In this document: one piece after another, positions 8,057-17,918 of the stretch
Numbering within the stretch: the first letter of the stretch is position 1
Layout: every line of letters starts with the position of its first letter
Assembly (NCBI GenBank): GCA_040755395.1
Contig: JBFMAX010000013.1
Location: forward strand, 1-64,000
From: Nitrospirota bacterium
GTDB lineage: Bacteria; Nitrospirota; Nitrospiria; Nitrospirales; Nitrospiraceae
Length of the DNA stretch: 64,000 nucleotides
Reading direction: 5' to 3'
Notes under the pieces: generated by a model
The model's input: the letters and a program-made list of their open reading frames with translations, nothing else
What the model was told of the DNA's origin: nothing
The model's database searches: none
Program-made: the position numbers and the translations under genes

Positions 8057-8704
8057 ATGCAAAAGCTGATTGAGGGATTCAAGAAATTCCAGACCGAAGT
8101 CTTTCGGGCCAAGAAGGGGCTGTTCGACCGGCTCGCGCATCAGCAACATCCCCGGGCGCTGTTCATTACCTGCTCGGACTCGAGAATCGATCCCTGTCTC
8201 CTCACCCAAACGGAGCCGGGCGAGCTGTTTATCTTGCGGAACGCCGGAAACCTGGTGCCGTCCTACGGCGCCACCGTCGGCAGCACCACCGCGACGATCG
8301 AATACGCGGTCGGCGTGCTGGAGGTCCGCAACATCATCGTCTGCGGGCATACGGACTGCGGCGTGGTGAAGGCGTTGCTCGATCCGGACCAGGTCGGCGA
8401 TCTGCCGGCGGTCAAAGCGTGGCTGACGCAGGCCGAGGCCACCCGCCGTGTGGTGAAAGAGAACTACGCCCACCTCAACGGCGAGGCCCTGCTGGTGGCC
8501 ACCATCCAGGAAAACGTCCGCATCCAGGTCGAGCATCTGCAGACGCACCCGACCGTCGCAGCCCGGTTGCGGAGGGGTGCCCTGGAGCTGCACGGATGGG
8601 TCTATTCCATCGCGACCGGCGACGTTTGGGCGTACGATTTCGACAAGGACCGGTTCGTGTCGCTGTTGGACGTCCGGCCGGACAACCGTCGAGCCGGGCG
8701 ATAA
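8057..8704 (+). CDS. Beta-class carbonic anhydrase
   Basis: A 215-aa beta-carbonic anhydrase interconverting CO2 and bicarbonate with a zinc site. C39 and the catalytic D41-R43 pair lie in TCSDSRIDP, and H98 and C101 in CGHTDCGVV. Length and motif spacing are normal for the plant/bacterial beta class. There is no signal peptide, so it is cytoplasmic. A cytosolic enzyme next to a DAB transporter would feed CO2 from accumulated bicarbonate to carboxylases, or balance the two pools. It is translated 9 nt after DUF2294. The next gene (selO) follows after 19 nt and may be in the same transcript. Confidence 0.95.
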   Translation: MQKLIEGFKKFQTEVFRAKKGLFDRLAHQQHPRALFITCSDSRIDPCLLTQTEPGELFILRNAGNLVPSYGATVGSTTATIEYAVGVLEVRNIIVCGHTDCGVVKALLDPDQVGDLPAVKAWLTQAEATRRVVKENYAHLNGEALLVATIQENVRIQVEHLQTHPTVAARLRRGALELHGWVYSIATGDVWAYDFDKDRFVSLLDVRPDNRRAGR

Positions 8705-8723
8705 TGTCCGTTGGTCTCAGGCC

Positions 8724-10190
8724 ATGCCCCGAACACTGGAAACCTTGCGCTTCGACAACACCTACGCCCGCCTGCCGGAGGCGTTCTACGCCAAGTTGAA
8801 TCCCACCCCGTTCGACCATCCGCCCTATCTGGTCAGTTTCAATCCCGCCGCCGCGGCGCTGACCGATCTCGATCCCGAGGAAGCGCGGCGGCCCGAGTTC
8901 ACCGGCGTCTTCGGCGGCAGCCTGCTGGTGCCCGGCATGGAGCCGCTGGCGATGCTGTACGCCGGCCATCAGTTCGGGGTCTATGTGCCGCAACTCGGGG
9001 ACGGGCGGGCGATTCTGCTGGGGGAAGTGCGCGACGAACGCGGGGAGAAGTGGGATCTGCATTTGAAAGGCGCCGGGCAGACGCCGTTTTCACGGGACGG
9101 CGACGGGCGCAAGGTCCTGCGGTCGGCCATCCGCGAGTATTTGTGCAGCGAGGCGATGCACGGGCTGGGCATTTCCACGACGCGCGCGCTGTGTATCGTG
9201 GGCAGCGACGACAAGGTGTATCGCGAACAGGTCGAGACCGGCGCGATGCTGCTGCGGATGGCGCCCTCGCATGTGCGCTTCGGCACGTTCGAGGTGTTTT
9301 ACTACCGCCGGCAACACGAGCAACTCAAGCTTCTCGCCGAGTATGTGATCGAGCAGCATTTCCCGCATCTGCGCAGGGCCGACGACCGCTACGCCCGATG
9401 GTTCCACGACGTGGTGACGGGGACGGCGCAGCTCATCGCCAAGTGGCAGGCTGTCGGCTTTGCCCACGGAGTGATGAACACCGACAATATGTCGATCCTG
9501 GGCCTGACGCTCGATTACGGGCCGTTTGGGTTCATGGACGACTATGATCCCGGCTTCATCTGCAACCATTCCGATCATAACGGCCGCTATGCCTTCGACC
9601 GGCAGCCGTACATCGGTCTCTGGAACCTGAGCTGCCTCGCACAGACTTTGCTCCCGTTGGCGCCGAAAGAAGAGCTGAAAGCCGCCCTCGACACCTATGA
9701 GACGACGCTGAACCGTTGCTATCTCGACTCGATGCGGGCGAAGCTGGGCCTGGAACAATCGAGATCGGAAGACGAGACCCTGATCCACGATCTGCTCGCG
9801 CTGATGCAGGCAGGCCGCGCGGACTATACGATGGTCTTCAGGGCGCTGGGCGACTTCAGGCCCCTCGCTCTTCCCTCTCGGGTGCGCGACTTCTTTCTGG
9901 ATCGCGACGCCTTCGACGCATGGGCCCAGCGGTACGCCGCGCGGCTGCGCGAGGAGGACAGCCGGGATGAAGAACGCCAGCGGCGCATGAGCCGGATCAA
10001 CCCGAGGTACGTGTTACGGAACTATCTGGCCCAGCAGGCCATTGAGAAGGCGCAACAGAAGGATTTCTCGGAGATCGACCGCCTCCTGACCCTTCTCCGA
10101 GATCCCTACACCGACCAGCCGGGCATGGAACCCTACGCCGCCGCTCCGCCTGACTGGGGCAAGCATCTGATCGTGAGCTGCTCTTCGTGA
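8724..10190 (+). CDS. selO: Protein adenylyltransferase SelO (YdiU/UPF0061)
   Basis: A 488-aa pseudokinase-fold AMPylase that transfers AMP from ATP to Ser/Thr/Tyr of target proteins, linked to redox stress. Residues matching the known Pseudomonas SelO active site with a constant +2 offset are present: K115 (LHLKGAGQTPFSR), E138, R178 (LLRMAPSHVRFG), D254 and N255 (GVMNTDNMS), and D264 (LDYGPFGFMDD). The ATG at 8724 begins the conserved N-terminus (MPRTLETLRFDNTY). The frame extends upstream into carbonic anhydrase but without family homology. The C-terminal selenocysteine/cysteine region is short and ends in SCSS, with cysteine in the usual position near the end. The downstream esterase starts 4 nt after the stop. 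Confidence 0.93.
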   Translation: MPRTLETLRFDNTYARLPEAFYAKLNPTPFDHPPYLVSFNPAAAALTDLDPEEARRPEFTGVFGGSLLVPGMEPLAMLYAGHQFGVYVPQLGDGRAILLGEVRDERGEKWDLHLKGAGQTPFSRDGDGRKVLRSAIREYLCSEAMHGLGISTTRALCIVGSDDKVYREQVETGAMLLRMAPSHVRFGTFEVFYYRRQHEQLKLLAEYVIEQHFPHLRRADDRYARWFHDVVTGTAQLIAKWQAVGFAHGVMNTDNMSILGLTLDYGPFGFMDDYDPGFICNHSDHNGRYAFDRQPYIGLWNLSCLAQTLLPLAPKEELKAALDTYETTLNRCYLDSMRAKLGLEQSRSEDETLIHDLLALMQAGRADYTMVFRALGDFRPLALPSRVRDFFLDRDAFDAWAQRYAARLREEDSRDEERQRRMSRINPRYVLRNYLAQQAIEKAQQKDFSEIDRLLTLLRDPYTDQPGMEPYAAAPPDWGKHLIVSCSS

Positions 10191-10194
10191 TCGC

Positions 10195-10914
10195 ATGCGC
10201 ATCGAGCAATTCGGCGGGGTGACGATCCGGATCACCGGCGGGACGGATGGGAAAGGCGAAGGGCATGGCCCGGTGGTCATCCTACTGCACGGGTTCGGCG
10301 CGCCCGGGGATGATCTCGTCTCGCTCGGGGACGCCATTGGCGCCCCGGCCGGGACCCGGTTCGTCTTTCCCCAAGGGCCGCTCTCCCTCAATCTCGGTTT
10401 CGGCGACTCCCGGGCCTGGTGGATGATCGACTGGAACCGGGTCAACCAGGACATCGCCGCGGGCCGTTTCCGTGATTTGTCGCGGGAAGTACCCAAGGGC
10501 CTGCCCGCGGCGAGACAGGGGGTGCTGGCGATGCTCAAGGAGTTAGAGCGTCGTTTCGGGGTCGATCCCAGGAAGACCGTCCTCGGCGGATTCTCGCAGG
10601 GCGCCATGCTGGCCTGCGACGTGATGTTGAGGACGGATGATCCGTTCGCCGGACTGGTGTTGCTCTCGGGCACGTTACTAGCTCAGGATGAGTGGGCGCC
10701 GTTGATGCCGAAACGGCGAGGACTGCCGGTCTTCCAGAGCCACGGCACACACGATCACATCCTGCCGCATCTGATGGCCGAGCGGCTGCGGGATGAATTG
10801 ACGCAGGCCGGGCTGCGGGTGGAGTGGCACAGCTTTCGAGGGGGTCACGAAATTCCGGATAGGGTCGTGACGCAGCTCGGCGCGTTCATCAGAAGCGTGC
10901 TGAATCGAACATGA
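10195..10914 (+). CDS. Alpha/beta hydrolase, phospholipase/carboxylesterase family
   Basis: A 239-aa serine esterase of the YpfH/carboxylesterase type. The catalytic triad is visible: nucleophile S134 in GGFSQGAML, D187 in HGTHDHILP and H218 in RGGHEIP. The oxyanion region is LLHGFGAPGDD. There is no signal peptide, so it is cytoplasmic. The start codon is 4 nt after the selO stop, indicating translational coupling. The substrate cannot be predicted. Family members cleave short acyl esters or lysophospholipids. Confidence 0.9.
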   Translation: MRIEQFGGVTIRITGGTDGKGEGHGPVVILLHGFGAPGDDLVSLGDAIGAPAGTRFVFPQGPLSLNLGFGDSRAWWMIDWNRVNQDIAAGRFRDLSREVPKGLPAARQGVLAMLKELERRFGVDPRKTVLGGFSQGAMLACDVMLRTDDPFAGLVLLSGTLLAQDEWAPLMPKRRGLPVFQSHGTHDHILPHLMAERLRDELTQAGLRVEWHSFRGGHEIPDRVVTQLGAFIRSVLNRT

Positions 10915-10979
10915 GCGAGATCGCGGCGTTTGAACTCACAGGCGCCGACGGCGCAGAGCGGGTTTTCAGTGAACAGTTT

Positions 10980-11031
10980 ACAGCTCTCGGCTGTCAGTTC
11001 CGGAAGTTGAGAACTGACGACTGACAGCTAT
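10980..11031. repeat. Palindromic repeat family B (TCAGTTC/GAACTGA)
   Basis: An imperfect inverted repeat around GGCTGTCAGTTC and GAACTGACGACTGACAG, between the convergent esterase and SYLF genes. Related AGCTGTCAGC-type palindromes occur at 60559-60664 and 61603-61682. It may serve as a bidirectional transcript end. Confidence 0.6.
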
Positions 11032-11783
11032 TTGTCTTTCCCCGCCGTGGCCTTCATCACCGCTTCGCGCAGGCCCGCCGAGTGGGGATGGTTCACCTCG
11101 CGGCGGATGAGGATATCGGCGGGCCGAACGGTCTTGCCGTAGTAGGAGCTGTTCCACTCGTCCCGAAAGGCGATGACGGCGCCTTCCAACGACACGCCCG
11201 CGAAGAGGCCTTTGGCCCGCGCGAAGGACAGCAGATCGGCGCTGAGGTTGGGAGCGGTCGCGCCTTCCACGCCGGCACCCACCGGCCCGACGGCGATGGA
11301 GGCATCGGCGCCGAGCTTGAAGGTGCTGGTCAGCATGGATTCGACGCCCTTCTTGGTCATGATGAGCAGAATCACTTCGGCGGCCTGCGCGCCGAACTGG
11401 AAGCCGAAACTGCCGGCCCCCATCGTGTAGAACGCCGGTTCGCTCCACCCGCCGGTTTGCTCGTCCCGAACCAGCAAGACGCCGCTTCCCCCTGCGCCGC
11501 CGAAGAAGAAGGCGGCCTTCAAAAACTGGGGCACGATGAACAGACCCTTGGCCTCCTTCACATGATCCCGAAACCAGCTCATGTTGGAATCGGCCAGAAA
11601 GCCCTCCAGGGTCATCCGCGCACGATCCACCAGGTCTTGTTGTTCGCGATCCTCGGCCCACGTCGAATCGGGTACCGTCCCCGATAACGCGGTCAAGGCG
11701 ACGGCGAGGAAAAGCCTCGCGACAGGCCGGGCGATGGGTCTCGGAAGAAAGACTCGGAATGCCTGTCCCTGCGGTCTGAACAT
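11028..11783 (-). CDS. SYLF-domain (YSC84) lipid-binding protein, secreted
   Basis: A 251-aa protein with an N-terminal signal peptide (hydrophobic core LFLAVALTALSG, likely cleavage before AEDREQQD) and a SYLF/Ysc84 domain over roughly residues 50-250. Typical sequence: AKGLFIVPQFLKAAFFFGG, GVLLVRDEQTGGWSEPAFY, and the GSFGFQFGAQAAEVILL strand. Bacterial SYLF proteins are periplasmic or outer-membrane associated and bind phosphoinositide-like or other lipids. Their exact role is unknown. It stands alone, convergent with the esterase. Confidence 0.9.
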   Translation of the reverse strand: MFRPQGQAFRVFLPRPIARPVARLFLAVALTALSGTVPDSTWAEDREQQDLVDRARMTLEGFLADSNMSWFRDHVKEAKGLFIVPQFLKAAFFFGGAGGSGVLLVRDEQTGGWSEPAFYTMGAGSFGFQFGAQAAEVILLIMTKKGVESMLTSTFKLGADASIAVGPVGAGVEGATAPNLSADLLSFARAKGLFAGVSLEGAVIAFRDEWNSSYYGKTVRPADILIRREVNHPHSAGLREAVMKATAGKDK

Positions 11784-11935
11784 GACCCCTCCATCTTGCG
11801 CGATGTTCGCCTCGCATCACGGGACCATCACTTCTCGGCGTTCTGCTATTGTCGCCGACGGCCCGGCCTTGGGCAACCCCGCGGCGGAACGAAGTGGTCA
11901 TGCGTCCGTGTTGATCATCGAGGCGCGGCCGTGAA

Positions 11936-13240
11936 TTACGGAACCGGAAGGCGCTCGAGCTCGGCGTGACGACGGAGCCCGGGCAGCGCCCGGCGCAGCC
12001 CGGCGGCCGCGGCCAGCGTGACCAGCCCGCCGAGGGCGACCGTAAGCGGCGCGCCGATCCACGCGCCGGAGATGCCGCCCAACAGGCTGCCGAAGACGGT
12101 GAGCCCCAGCGAGGCGGTGGTGTAGAGGCTGACCACCCGCCCGCGCATGCCGTCCGGCGCGAGCGATTGCAGCAGCGTGTTGCTCGCGGCCAAAGTGCCG
12201 ACCATCGCGAAGCCGATCGCGGCCAGGGCCGGGAGGGAGAGCCACAGCGACCGGCTGGCGGCGAACAGAAGCAGGCTGCCGCCGAACAGGGTCACCGCGC
12301 GGCAGATGGATGAGGCGAGGCCGGTCACCGAGGGCCGGCGCGCGAGCTTGAGCGCGCCGGTCAAGGCGCCCACGCCCGTTGCGGCCATCAGCCAGCCGAG
12401 CCCGGCCGGGCCGACCCGGAGCACTTCACCTGCGAAGACGGGCAGGAGCGTGGCGAAAGGCATGGCGGCGACGCTCACGACGGCGACCGCAGCCAGCACC
12501 GCGCGGACGTGAGGAGTTGTGCGGGCATAGGTCAGACCTTCGCGGAGCTGGCTCGCAGCGTCGCCCGGCGGGAGAGGCGGAAGCGGAGCGATCCGCATCG
12601 CCTTCAGGCAGCCGAGGACCACCAGGTAGCTCAGGGCGTTGATCAGGAAGCAGGGGCCTTCGCCCACGGTCGCGACGAGCACGCCCGCGATGGAAGGGCC
12701 CACGATCCGGGCGGCGTTGAACATCGAGGAATTCAATCCGATGGCGGACGGGATATCCGGCGACGGGACCAGATCGGTCATGAACGTCTGCCGGGTCGGA
12801 ATTTCCAGCGCGCTGATCAAACCCATCAGCAGCGCCAGCGCAAGAATCCAGGGGACCGTCACGAGGCCGGTGAGCGTGAGCGCCGCCAGGGTCGCCGCCT
12901 GGAGCAGCAACAGGGTTTGGGTGAGGACCATCAGCCGATAGCGAGGGACTCGGTCCGCCACCAGGCCGGCCGCGAGCGACAGGAAGAGGATCGGCGCCCG
13001 GGCGAGGAATTCCGTCACGCCCAGGAGAAGCGGCGACTCCGTCAGCCGATAGACGAGCCAGGCTTGCGCCAGGCTGTGCATCCAGGAGCCGCACAGGGAA
13101 AACCCATGGCCCGCCGCAAAGAGGGCGAAGTTGCGATGGCTCAAGGCGCGCCAGGGCGATGCGGAAGGCAGGTGCTCGTTCAAGAGGATATCTCGGATTG
13201 ATGAAACGGAAATGGTTCTGGCCTTGCTCCTGTGTACCAT
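11936..13240 (-). CDS. MFS transporter (MFS_3 / enterobactin-exporter-like)
   Basis: About 434 aa with 12 predicted membrane segments. The MFS_3 signature is clear: [20 protein letters not shown], the loop motif [13 protein letters not shown], and [20 protein letters not shown] in TM5. The family exports siderophores, drugs or other small molecules, and the substrate here is unknown. The N-terminal 25 or so residues before the first conserved segment ([14 protein letters not shown]) suggest the true start may be an internal codon. It is divergent from the ABC-F gene, with about 155 bp between the starts. Confidence 0.88.
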   Translation of the reverse strand: MVHRSKARTISVSSIRDILLNEHLPSASPWRALSHRNFALFAAGHGFSLCGSWMHSLAQAWLVYRLTESPLLLGVTEFLARAPILFLSLAAGLVADRVPRYRLMVLTQTLLLLQAATLAALTLTGLVTVPWILALALLMGLISALEIPTRQTFMTDLVPSPDIPSAIGLNSSMFNAARIVGPSIAGVLVATVGEGPCFLINALSYLVVLGCLKAMRIAPLPPLPPGDAASQLREGLTYARTTPHVRAVLAAVAVVSVAAMPFATLLPVFAGEVLRVGPAGLGWLMAATGVGALTGALKLARRPSVTGLASSICRAVTLFGGSLLLFAASRSLWLSLPALAAIGFAMVGTLAASNTLLQSLAPDGMRGRVVSLYTTASLGLTVFGSLLGGISGAWIGAPLTVALGGLVTLAAAAGLRRALPGLRRHAELERLPVP

Positions 13241-13395
13241 ATCACGTGACCTACAGACAGGGGACGCGTTTGCGCCCTGTCGTCCACACCGATGCTGTGT
13301 TAGACTACCGCGCTGCCGGCTCAGTTGTGAGTCGTCGGACAGTCAAACGGACGCTCTCCGAGAGTACGGCGGAAGAAAGGATTGGTTCGGAATCC

Positions 13396-15078
13396 ATGAG
13401 CGCGAACGACAAGCAGGTGATTTTTTCCTTGATCGGCGTCGGCAAGGTCTATCCGCCGAAAAAGCAGGTGCTGCGGGACATTTATCTGGGCTTCTATTAC
13501 GGCGCCAAGATCGGCGTGCTGGGCTTGAACGGGTCGGGCAAGAGCACGCTGTTGCGCATTATCGCTGGCGCGGAGAAAGGCTATCTCGGCGAGATCACGA
13601 TGTCCAAGGGCTACACGGTCGGACTGCTGGAACAGGAACCGCAGCTCGATCCGACCAAGACAGTGAAGGAGGTCGTCGAAGAGGGTCGCAAGGACGTGAT
13701 CGCCCTGCTGAAAGAATACGAAGACGTGAGTAACAGGATCGGCGAGGCCTCGCCCGAGGAAATGGAAAAACTGTTGGACAGGCAGGCGCAGCTTCAGGAA
13801 CGGATCGAGGCGGCCAACGGCTGGGAGCTGGAAAACGAGCTGGAGGTCGCGATGGACGCGCTTCGCTGTCCACCGGCCGATCAGAAGGTCGGCACGCTCT
13901 CCGGCGGGGAGAAGCGCCGGGTCGCGCTCTGCCGCCTGTTGATCCAGGAACCGGATATCCTCTTGCTCGACGAACCGACGAACCATCTCGACGCCGAATC
14001 GGTGCAGTGGCTGGAGCAGCATTTGCAGCAGTACAAGGGCACGGTCATCGCCGTCACGCACGACCGGTACTTTCTCGACAACGTGGCCGGCTGGATCCTG
14101 GAGCTCGATCGCGGCCACGGGATTCCCTTTCAGGGCAACTACTCGTCGTGGCTCGAGCAGAAGCAGGCGCGGCTGGAGAAGGAAGAGAAGGCCGAATCCA
14201 AGCGGCGGAAGACCTTGGAGCGCGAGCTGGAATGGATTCGGATGTCGCCCAAGGCGCGCCAGGCCAAGGGCAAGGCGCGGCTCAACCGCTATGAAGAGCT
14301 GGTGAGCCAGCAGCAGGAACGGAGGGCCGAGGACCTGGAGATTTACATTCCGCCGGGGCCGCGCCTCGGCGACGTGGTGGTGGAGGCGAGAGGCGTCAGC
14401 AAGGCCTACGCCGACAAGGTCCTGTTCGAAAACCTCAGTTTCAGCCTGCCGCGCGGCGGCATCGTCGGCGTCATCGGACCGAACGGCGCCGGCAAGACAA
14501 CCCTGTTCAAGCTGATCGTCGGCAAGGAGAAGCCGGACGCGGGCACGATCAGGCTCGGCGAGACCGTGAAGCTCGGCTACGTGGACCAGGACCGCACGCT
14601 CGACGGCAACAAAACCGTCTGGGAGGTCATCTCCGACGGGAACGACACGATCAAGCTCGGCAAGGTCGAGGTCAACTCGCGGGCGTACTGCGCGCGATTC
14701 AACTTCAGCGGCGCCGACCAGCAGAAGAAGGTGAAGGACCTCTCGGGAGGGGAGCGGAACCGGGTGCATCTCGCGCGGATGCTCAAGGAAGGCGCGAACC
14801 TTCTCCTCTTAGACGAGCCGACGAACGATCTCGACGTGAACACCCTGCGCGCGTTGGAGGAGGGCCTCGAATCCTTCGGCGGCTGCGCTGTCGTGAGCAG
14901 CCACGACCGCTGGTTCTTGGACCGTATCGCCACCCACATCCTGGCGTTCGAGGGCGACAGCCGCGTCGTCTGGTTCGAAGGCAACTACAGCGAATATGAA
15001 GCCGACCGAAAGAAGCGGCTCGGCAAAGAAGCCGAACGGCCGCACCGGATCCGGTATCGGAAACTGACCAGGGGCTAG
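13396..15078 (+). CDS. ettA: ABC-F protein, EttA-like translational throttle
   Basis: A 560-aa soluble protein of two ABC ATPase domains (E. coli EttA is about 555 aa). Walker A motifs are GLNGSGKST (residues 43-51) and GPNGAGKTT in the second half. Signature motifs are TLSGGEKRR and DLSGGERNR, Walker [12 protein letters not shown] and [11 protein letters not shown]. An arm subdomain ([13 protein letters not shown]) and a charged inter-domain linker ([20 protein letters not shown]) place it with EttA rather than Uup or antibiotic-resistance ABC-Fs. EttA binds the ribosomal E site and regulates entry into elongation in response to the ATP/ADP ratio. The ATG at 13396 is chosen because homology starts there. 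The upstream open frame (from 13159) is not conserved. Confidence 0.93.
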   Translation: MSANDKQVIFSLIGVGKVYPPKKQVLRDIYLGFYYGAKIGVLGLNGSGKSTLLRIIAGAEKGYLGEITMSKGYTVGLLEQEPQLDPTKTVKEVVEEGRKDVIALLKEYEDVSNRIGEASPEEMEKLLDRQAQLQERIEAANGWELENELEVAMDALRCPPADQKVGTLSGGEKRRVALCRLLIQEPDILLLDEPTNHLDAESVQWLEQHLQQYKGTVIAVTHDRYFLDNVAGWILELDRGHGIPFQGNYSSWLEQKQARLEKEEKAESKRRKTLERELEWIRMSPKARQAKGKARLNRYEELVSQQQERRAEDLEIYIPPGPRLGDVVVEARGVSKAYADKVLFENLSFSLPRGGIVGVIGPNGAGKTTLFKLIVGKEKPDAGTIRLGETVKLGYVDQDRTLDGNKTVWEVISDGNDTIKLGKVEVNSRAYCARFNFSGADQQKKVKDLSGGERNRVHLARMLKEGANLLLLDEPTNDLDVNTLRALEEGLESFGGCAVVSSHDRWFLDRIATHILAFEGDSRVVWFEGNYSEYEADRKKRLGKEAERPHRIRYRKLTRG

Positions 15079-15187
15079 ACCCGTTCTTCTAGATGGTTTA
15101 CTCTATGCGAGGCTTACGACATCAGCAGCGAACGGAAAGCATCGAAAGCGGAGGACAGATACCAGAGTTTGCCCCCATCTTGACGCT

Positions 15188-16282
15188 ATGAAGCTCAAAA
15201 GGATCGTACTGAAGGGTTTCAAGTCGATAAGAGAGCTCGATCTCGAATTACGCTCGCTGAACGTGCTGATCGGAGCTAATGGAGCAGGGAAAAGCAATTT
15301 CATCGCGTTGTTCCACCTGCTCAACCAGATGGTCATGGGCAATTTCCAGAATGCCGTTGCGAAGGCCGGCGGAGCCGGGACCTTTCTATACTTCGGTGAA
15401 AAGACGACGAAGCAGATTGATGTCGACCTTTACTTTGGACAGAACGGTTACTCCTGTTCTTGGGCCGCGACTGCCGACGGGTCTCTGTTTTTTGCAAAGG
15501 AACTGTGCCGTTTTTGGGGTGATCATACAACTGCTCCCTCTGGCCATCGTGAACCTCTCGGTTCTGGGCATCGTGAGAGTAAACTGAGTGAAGCTGAAAG
15601 GCCTCCGGGTTCACCGGTTCAAGGCTACGTCAGCGATGCTTTAAGAAGCTGGAAGGTCTATCACTTCCACGATACCAGCGAAACAGCCCCCGTGAAGAAG
15701 TCCGGGGAAATCAACGATAACCTGTTCCTCCGACCAGACGCCGGGAACCTTGCCGCGTTCCTTTTTCGCCTGAGAGAAAGCCGACAGCGAGATCACTATG
15801 AGGCGATTCGTGACACCGTCCGCCAGGTGACGCCGTTCTTTGATGACTTTGTCCTCAGACCTGATCCTCTGAACGAGAATATGATTCGCCTCGAGTGGAG
15901 GGAGAGAGGGTCCGATTACCCGTTCATGGCATACCATCTCTCCGATGGGACGTTGCGATTCATGTGTCTCGTGACTTTGCTGATGCAGCCGACTCCGCCC
16001 TCGACCGTGCTCATCGATGAGCCGGAACTTGGGCTTCATCCATACGCTATCGTCGTGCTGGCATCTCTGTTGAAAAGCGCTTCACGACGGACTCAGGTAG
16101 TGGTGTCAACGCAATCGGTGCCGTTAGTGAATCAATTGGATCTCGAGGATATCGTTGTGGTCGAGAGAGTCGAACGGCAGTCCGCGTTTAGGCGTTTGGA
16201 CGTTGAGGAAATCAAGGGTTGGCTCGAAGACTATAGGATCGGAGACCTCTGGGAGAAGAACCTGTTGGGCGGCAGGCCATAA
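15188..16282 (+). CDS. AAA ATPase of a two-gene defence-like module
   Basis: A 364-aa SMC/AAA_21-type ATPase. Walker A is GANGAGKSN (29-37), preceded by FKSIRELDLELRSLNVLIG typical of OLD/RecF-like ATPases. A signature-like SDGTLRFMCL and Walker B VLIDEPELGLHP follow, then VVVSTQSVPLVNQ at the switch region. It is followed after 3 bp by a DUF4276 gene. AAA plus DUF4276 or other Toprim-like partners form phage-defence modules of the Abi/OLD/PARIS sort, in which the ATPase senses infection and controls a nuclease-like effector. Lines counted in this pair run about 50-57% GC against about 67% in the next gene, pointing to horizontal acquisition. Defence activity is inferred. Confidence 0.85.
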   Translation: MKLKRIVLKGFKSIRELDLELRSLNVLIGANGAGKSNFIALFHLLNQMVMGNFQNAVAKAGGAGTFLYFGEKTTKQIDVDLYFGQNGYSCSWAATADGSLFFAKELCRFWGDHTTAPSGHREPLGSGHRESKLSEAERPPGSPVQGYVSDALRSWKVYHFHDTSETAPVKKSGEINDNLFLRPDAGNLAAFLFRLRESRQRDHYEAIRDTVRQVTPFFDDFVLRPDPLNENMIRLEWRERGSDYPFMAYHLSDGTLRFMCLVTLLMQPTPPSTVLIDEPELGLHPYAIVVLASLLKSASRRTQVVVSTQSVPLVNQLDLEDIVVVERVERQSAFRRLDVEEIKGWLEDYRIGDLWEKNLLGGRP

Positions 16283-16285
16283 AGG

Positions 16286-16915
16286 GTGAAGAAGGTCTTC
16301 GTGTACGTGGAGGGTCCAACGGAGGAACGGTTCGTCAAGCAGTTGATGGTTCCGTATCTGGAACAGCGAGGTATCTTTCTTCACCCGATCGGTTGGAATG
16401 GACAAGGAAAGTACAGCAAGGTGCGGAAAGATTTGTTCAGACTCTTGGGAGACGCAAGTGCCGCGCTTGTGACAACGATGCTCGACTACTACGGACTTCC
16501 AAACAGTTTCCCGGGGAGAAGCGAGCCTGAGGGCAGCGATTGCTATCAGCATGTACGGTTCGTCGAGAATGCAATCGGTGCTGATATTAGCAATCAAAAG
16601 TTCCGACCCCACCTTACCCTGCATGAGTTCGAGAACCTTCTGTTTGCTTCACCAGGCGACATGGCAGCGGGGTTACCCGGTGGGCAAGGCCTTGAGCAGA
16701 TGTTTCGCGGCATTCGCAGCCAATATAGGACTCCTGAAGAGATCAACGATAGCTCAAGCACTGCCGCACATATGAGGATTTCTGGCGTGTACCCACAGTA
16801 CCAAAAAGCGCTTCATGGGCCGCAGATTGCCGAACGAATTGGCCTGGACAAGATCCGTACAGAATGTCCTCATTTCAACGAATGGATCTCCTTCTTGGAA
16901 TCTCTCAGCGAGTAA
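16286..16915 (+). CDS. DUF4276 protein (Toprim-like partner of the AAA ATPase)
   Basis: A 209-aa protein beginning with GTG, 3 bp after the ATPase stop. It carries the DUF4276 pattern: VYVEGPTEERFVKQLM (E9, E13), TTMLDYYGLP (D67) and HLTLHEFENLLFA. These acidic residues resemble the metal-binding Glu/Asp set of Toprim (OLD-type) nucleases. With the ATPase it would form a two-component defence operon, probably an abortive-infection type effector. The base composition is lower in GC than the flanking genes. No third component is seen: the next gene is an unrelated RmlD-like reductase in normal high-GC sequence. Confidence 0.85.
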   Translation: MKKVFVYVEGPTEERFVKQLMVPYLEQRGIFLHPIGWNGQGKYSKVRKDLFRLLGDASAALVTTMLDYYGLPNSFPGRSEPEGSDCYQHVRFVENAIGADISNQKFRPHLTLHEFENLLFASPGDMAAGLPGGQGLEQMFRGIRSQYRTPEEINDSSSTAAHMRISGVYPQYQKALHGPQIAERIGLDKIRTECPHFNEWISFLESLSE

Positions 16916-17008
16916 GTTCTTTACGAGCAGCAGAATTTACGGGTCGGACTTACAACTGGCTTCAGTGATCGACGGTTGCGTGTAGCCACCAGACTAACCC
17001 TCTGTGCA

Positions 17009-17887
17009 GTGAGCCAAGGCAGTTCTTCCCTTGTTCTCGTCACCGGCGCCGCCGGCCTCATTGGCAGCTACCTCGTCAAGGCCGCCGCGCGGTGGGCGCC
17101 GGAATGGCGGGTCTACGGCCTGACCCGTTCCGCTCTCGATCTCACCGACACGGCCCGGGTCCGCGACCGGTGGCGGACGCTCCAGCCGAGCCTCGTCATT
17201 CACTGCGCGGCGCTGAGCCGGACGGAAGCCTGCGAGCGGGAGCCGGCGCTGGCGCACAGGCTCAACGTCGACGTCACGGCGCGGCTCGCCGACCTGTCCG
17301 CGGACATCGCCTTTCTCTTCTTCTCCAGCGACCAGGTCTTCGACGGCCGCACGGGCCGGTACGGGGAAACCGACGAACCTCATCCGCTGAATGTGTACGC
17401 CGAAACCAAACTGGCGGCCGAACGGGTTGTTCTGGCGAATCCGAAGCATACGGTCGTGCGGACGTCGCTGAACGCGGGCTGGTCGCCGACCGGAGACCGC
17501 AGTTTCGTCGAAGAGATGCGGCGAACGTGGCAGGCCGGGCGGAGGCTCACGCTGTTCACCGATGAATTTCGTTGCCCGATTCCCGCCGGGGTCACGGCGC
17601 GGGCCGTCTGGGAATTGGTGCGGAAGCAGCAGCCGGGACTGTACCATCTGGCCGGCGCCGAGCGGCTGTCGCGATGGGACATCGGACGGTTGCTGGCCGC
17701 GCAGTGGCCGGAGCTGCAAGCTGAAATGGCGCCCGGATCGGTTCGGGACTACGCCGGGCCATACCGTCCCCCGGACTTGTCCCTGAACTGCGATAAGATC
17801 CAAGCGCTGCTGTCGTTTCGGTTGCCGGGATTCGGCGAGTGGCTGGCCGGCCGCGCGGGCCGTGATGACGATCTTTGGGACTACTAA
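17009..17887 (+). CDS. RmlD-like NAD(P)-dependent sugar-nucleotide reductase
   Basis: About 292 aa, short-chain dehydrogenase fold of the RmlD substrate-binding type (dTDP-4-dehydrorhamnose reductase family). Rossmann motif VTGAAGLIGSYLV near the N-terminus, ALDLTD, HCAALSRTEACE, catalytic YAETK, and the RmlD-like C-terminal GLYHLAGAERLSRWDIGR. The GTG at 17009 is preferred to an earlier TTG because the Rossmann strand follows it directly. No other rhamnose genes lie nearby, so its substrate is open: it could reduce another nucleotide sugar. Confidence 0.85.
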   Translation: MSQGSSSLVLVTGAAGLIGSYLVKAAARWAPEWRVYGLTRSALDLTDTARVRDRWRTLQPSLVIHCAALSRTEACEREPALAHRLNVDVTARLADLSADIAFLFFSSDQVFDGRTGRYGETDEPHPLNVYAETKLAAERVVLANPKHTVVRTSLNAGWSPTGDRSFVEEMRRTWQAGRRLTLFTDEFRCPIPAGVTARAVWELVRKQQPGLYHLAGAERLSRWDIGRLLAAQWPELQAEMAPGSVRDYAGPYRPPDLSLNCDKIQALLSFRLPGFGEWLAGRAGRDDDLWDY

Positions 17888-17918
17888 AACCCGTGAAGCG
17901 TGATGCGTGAAGCGGGGC

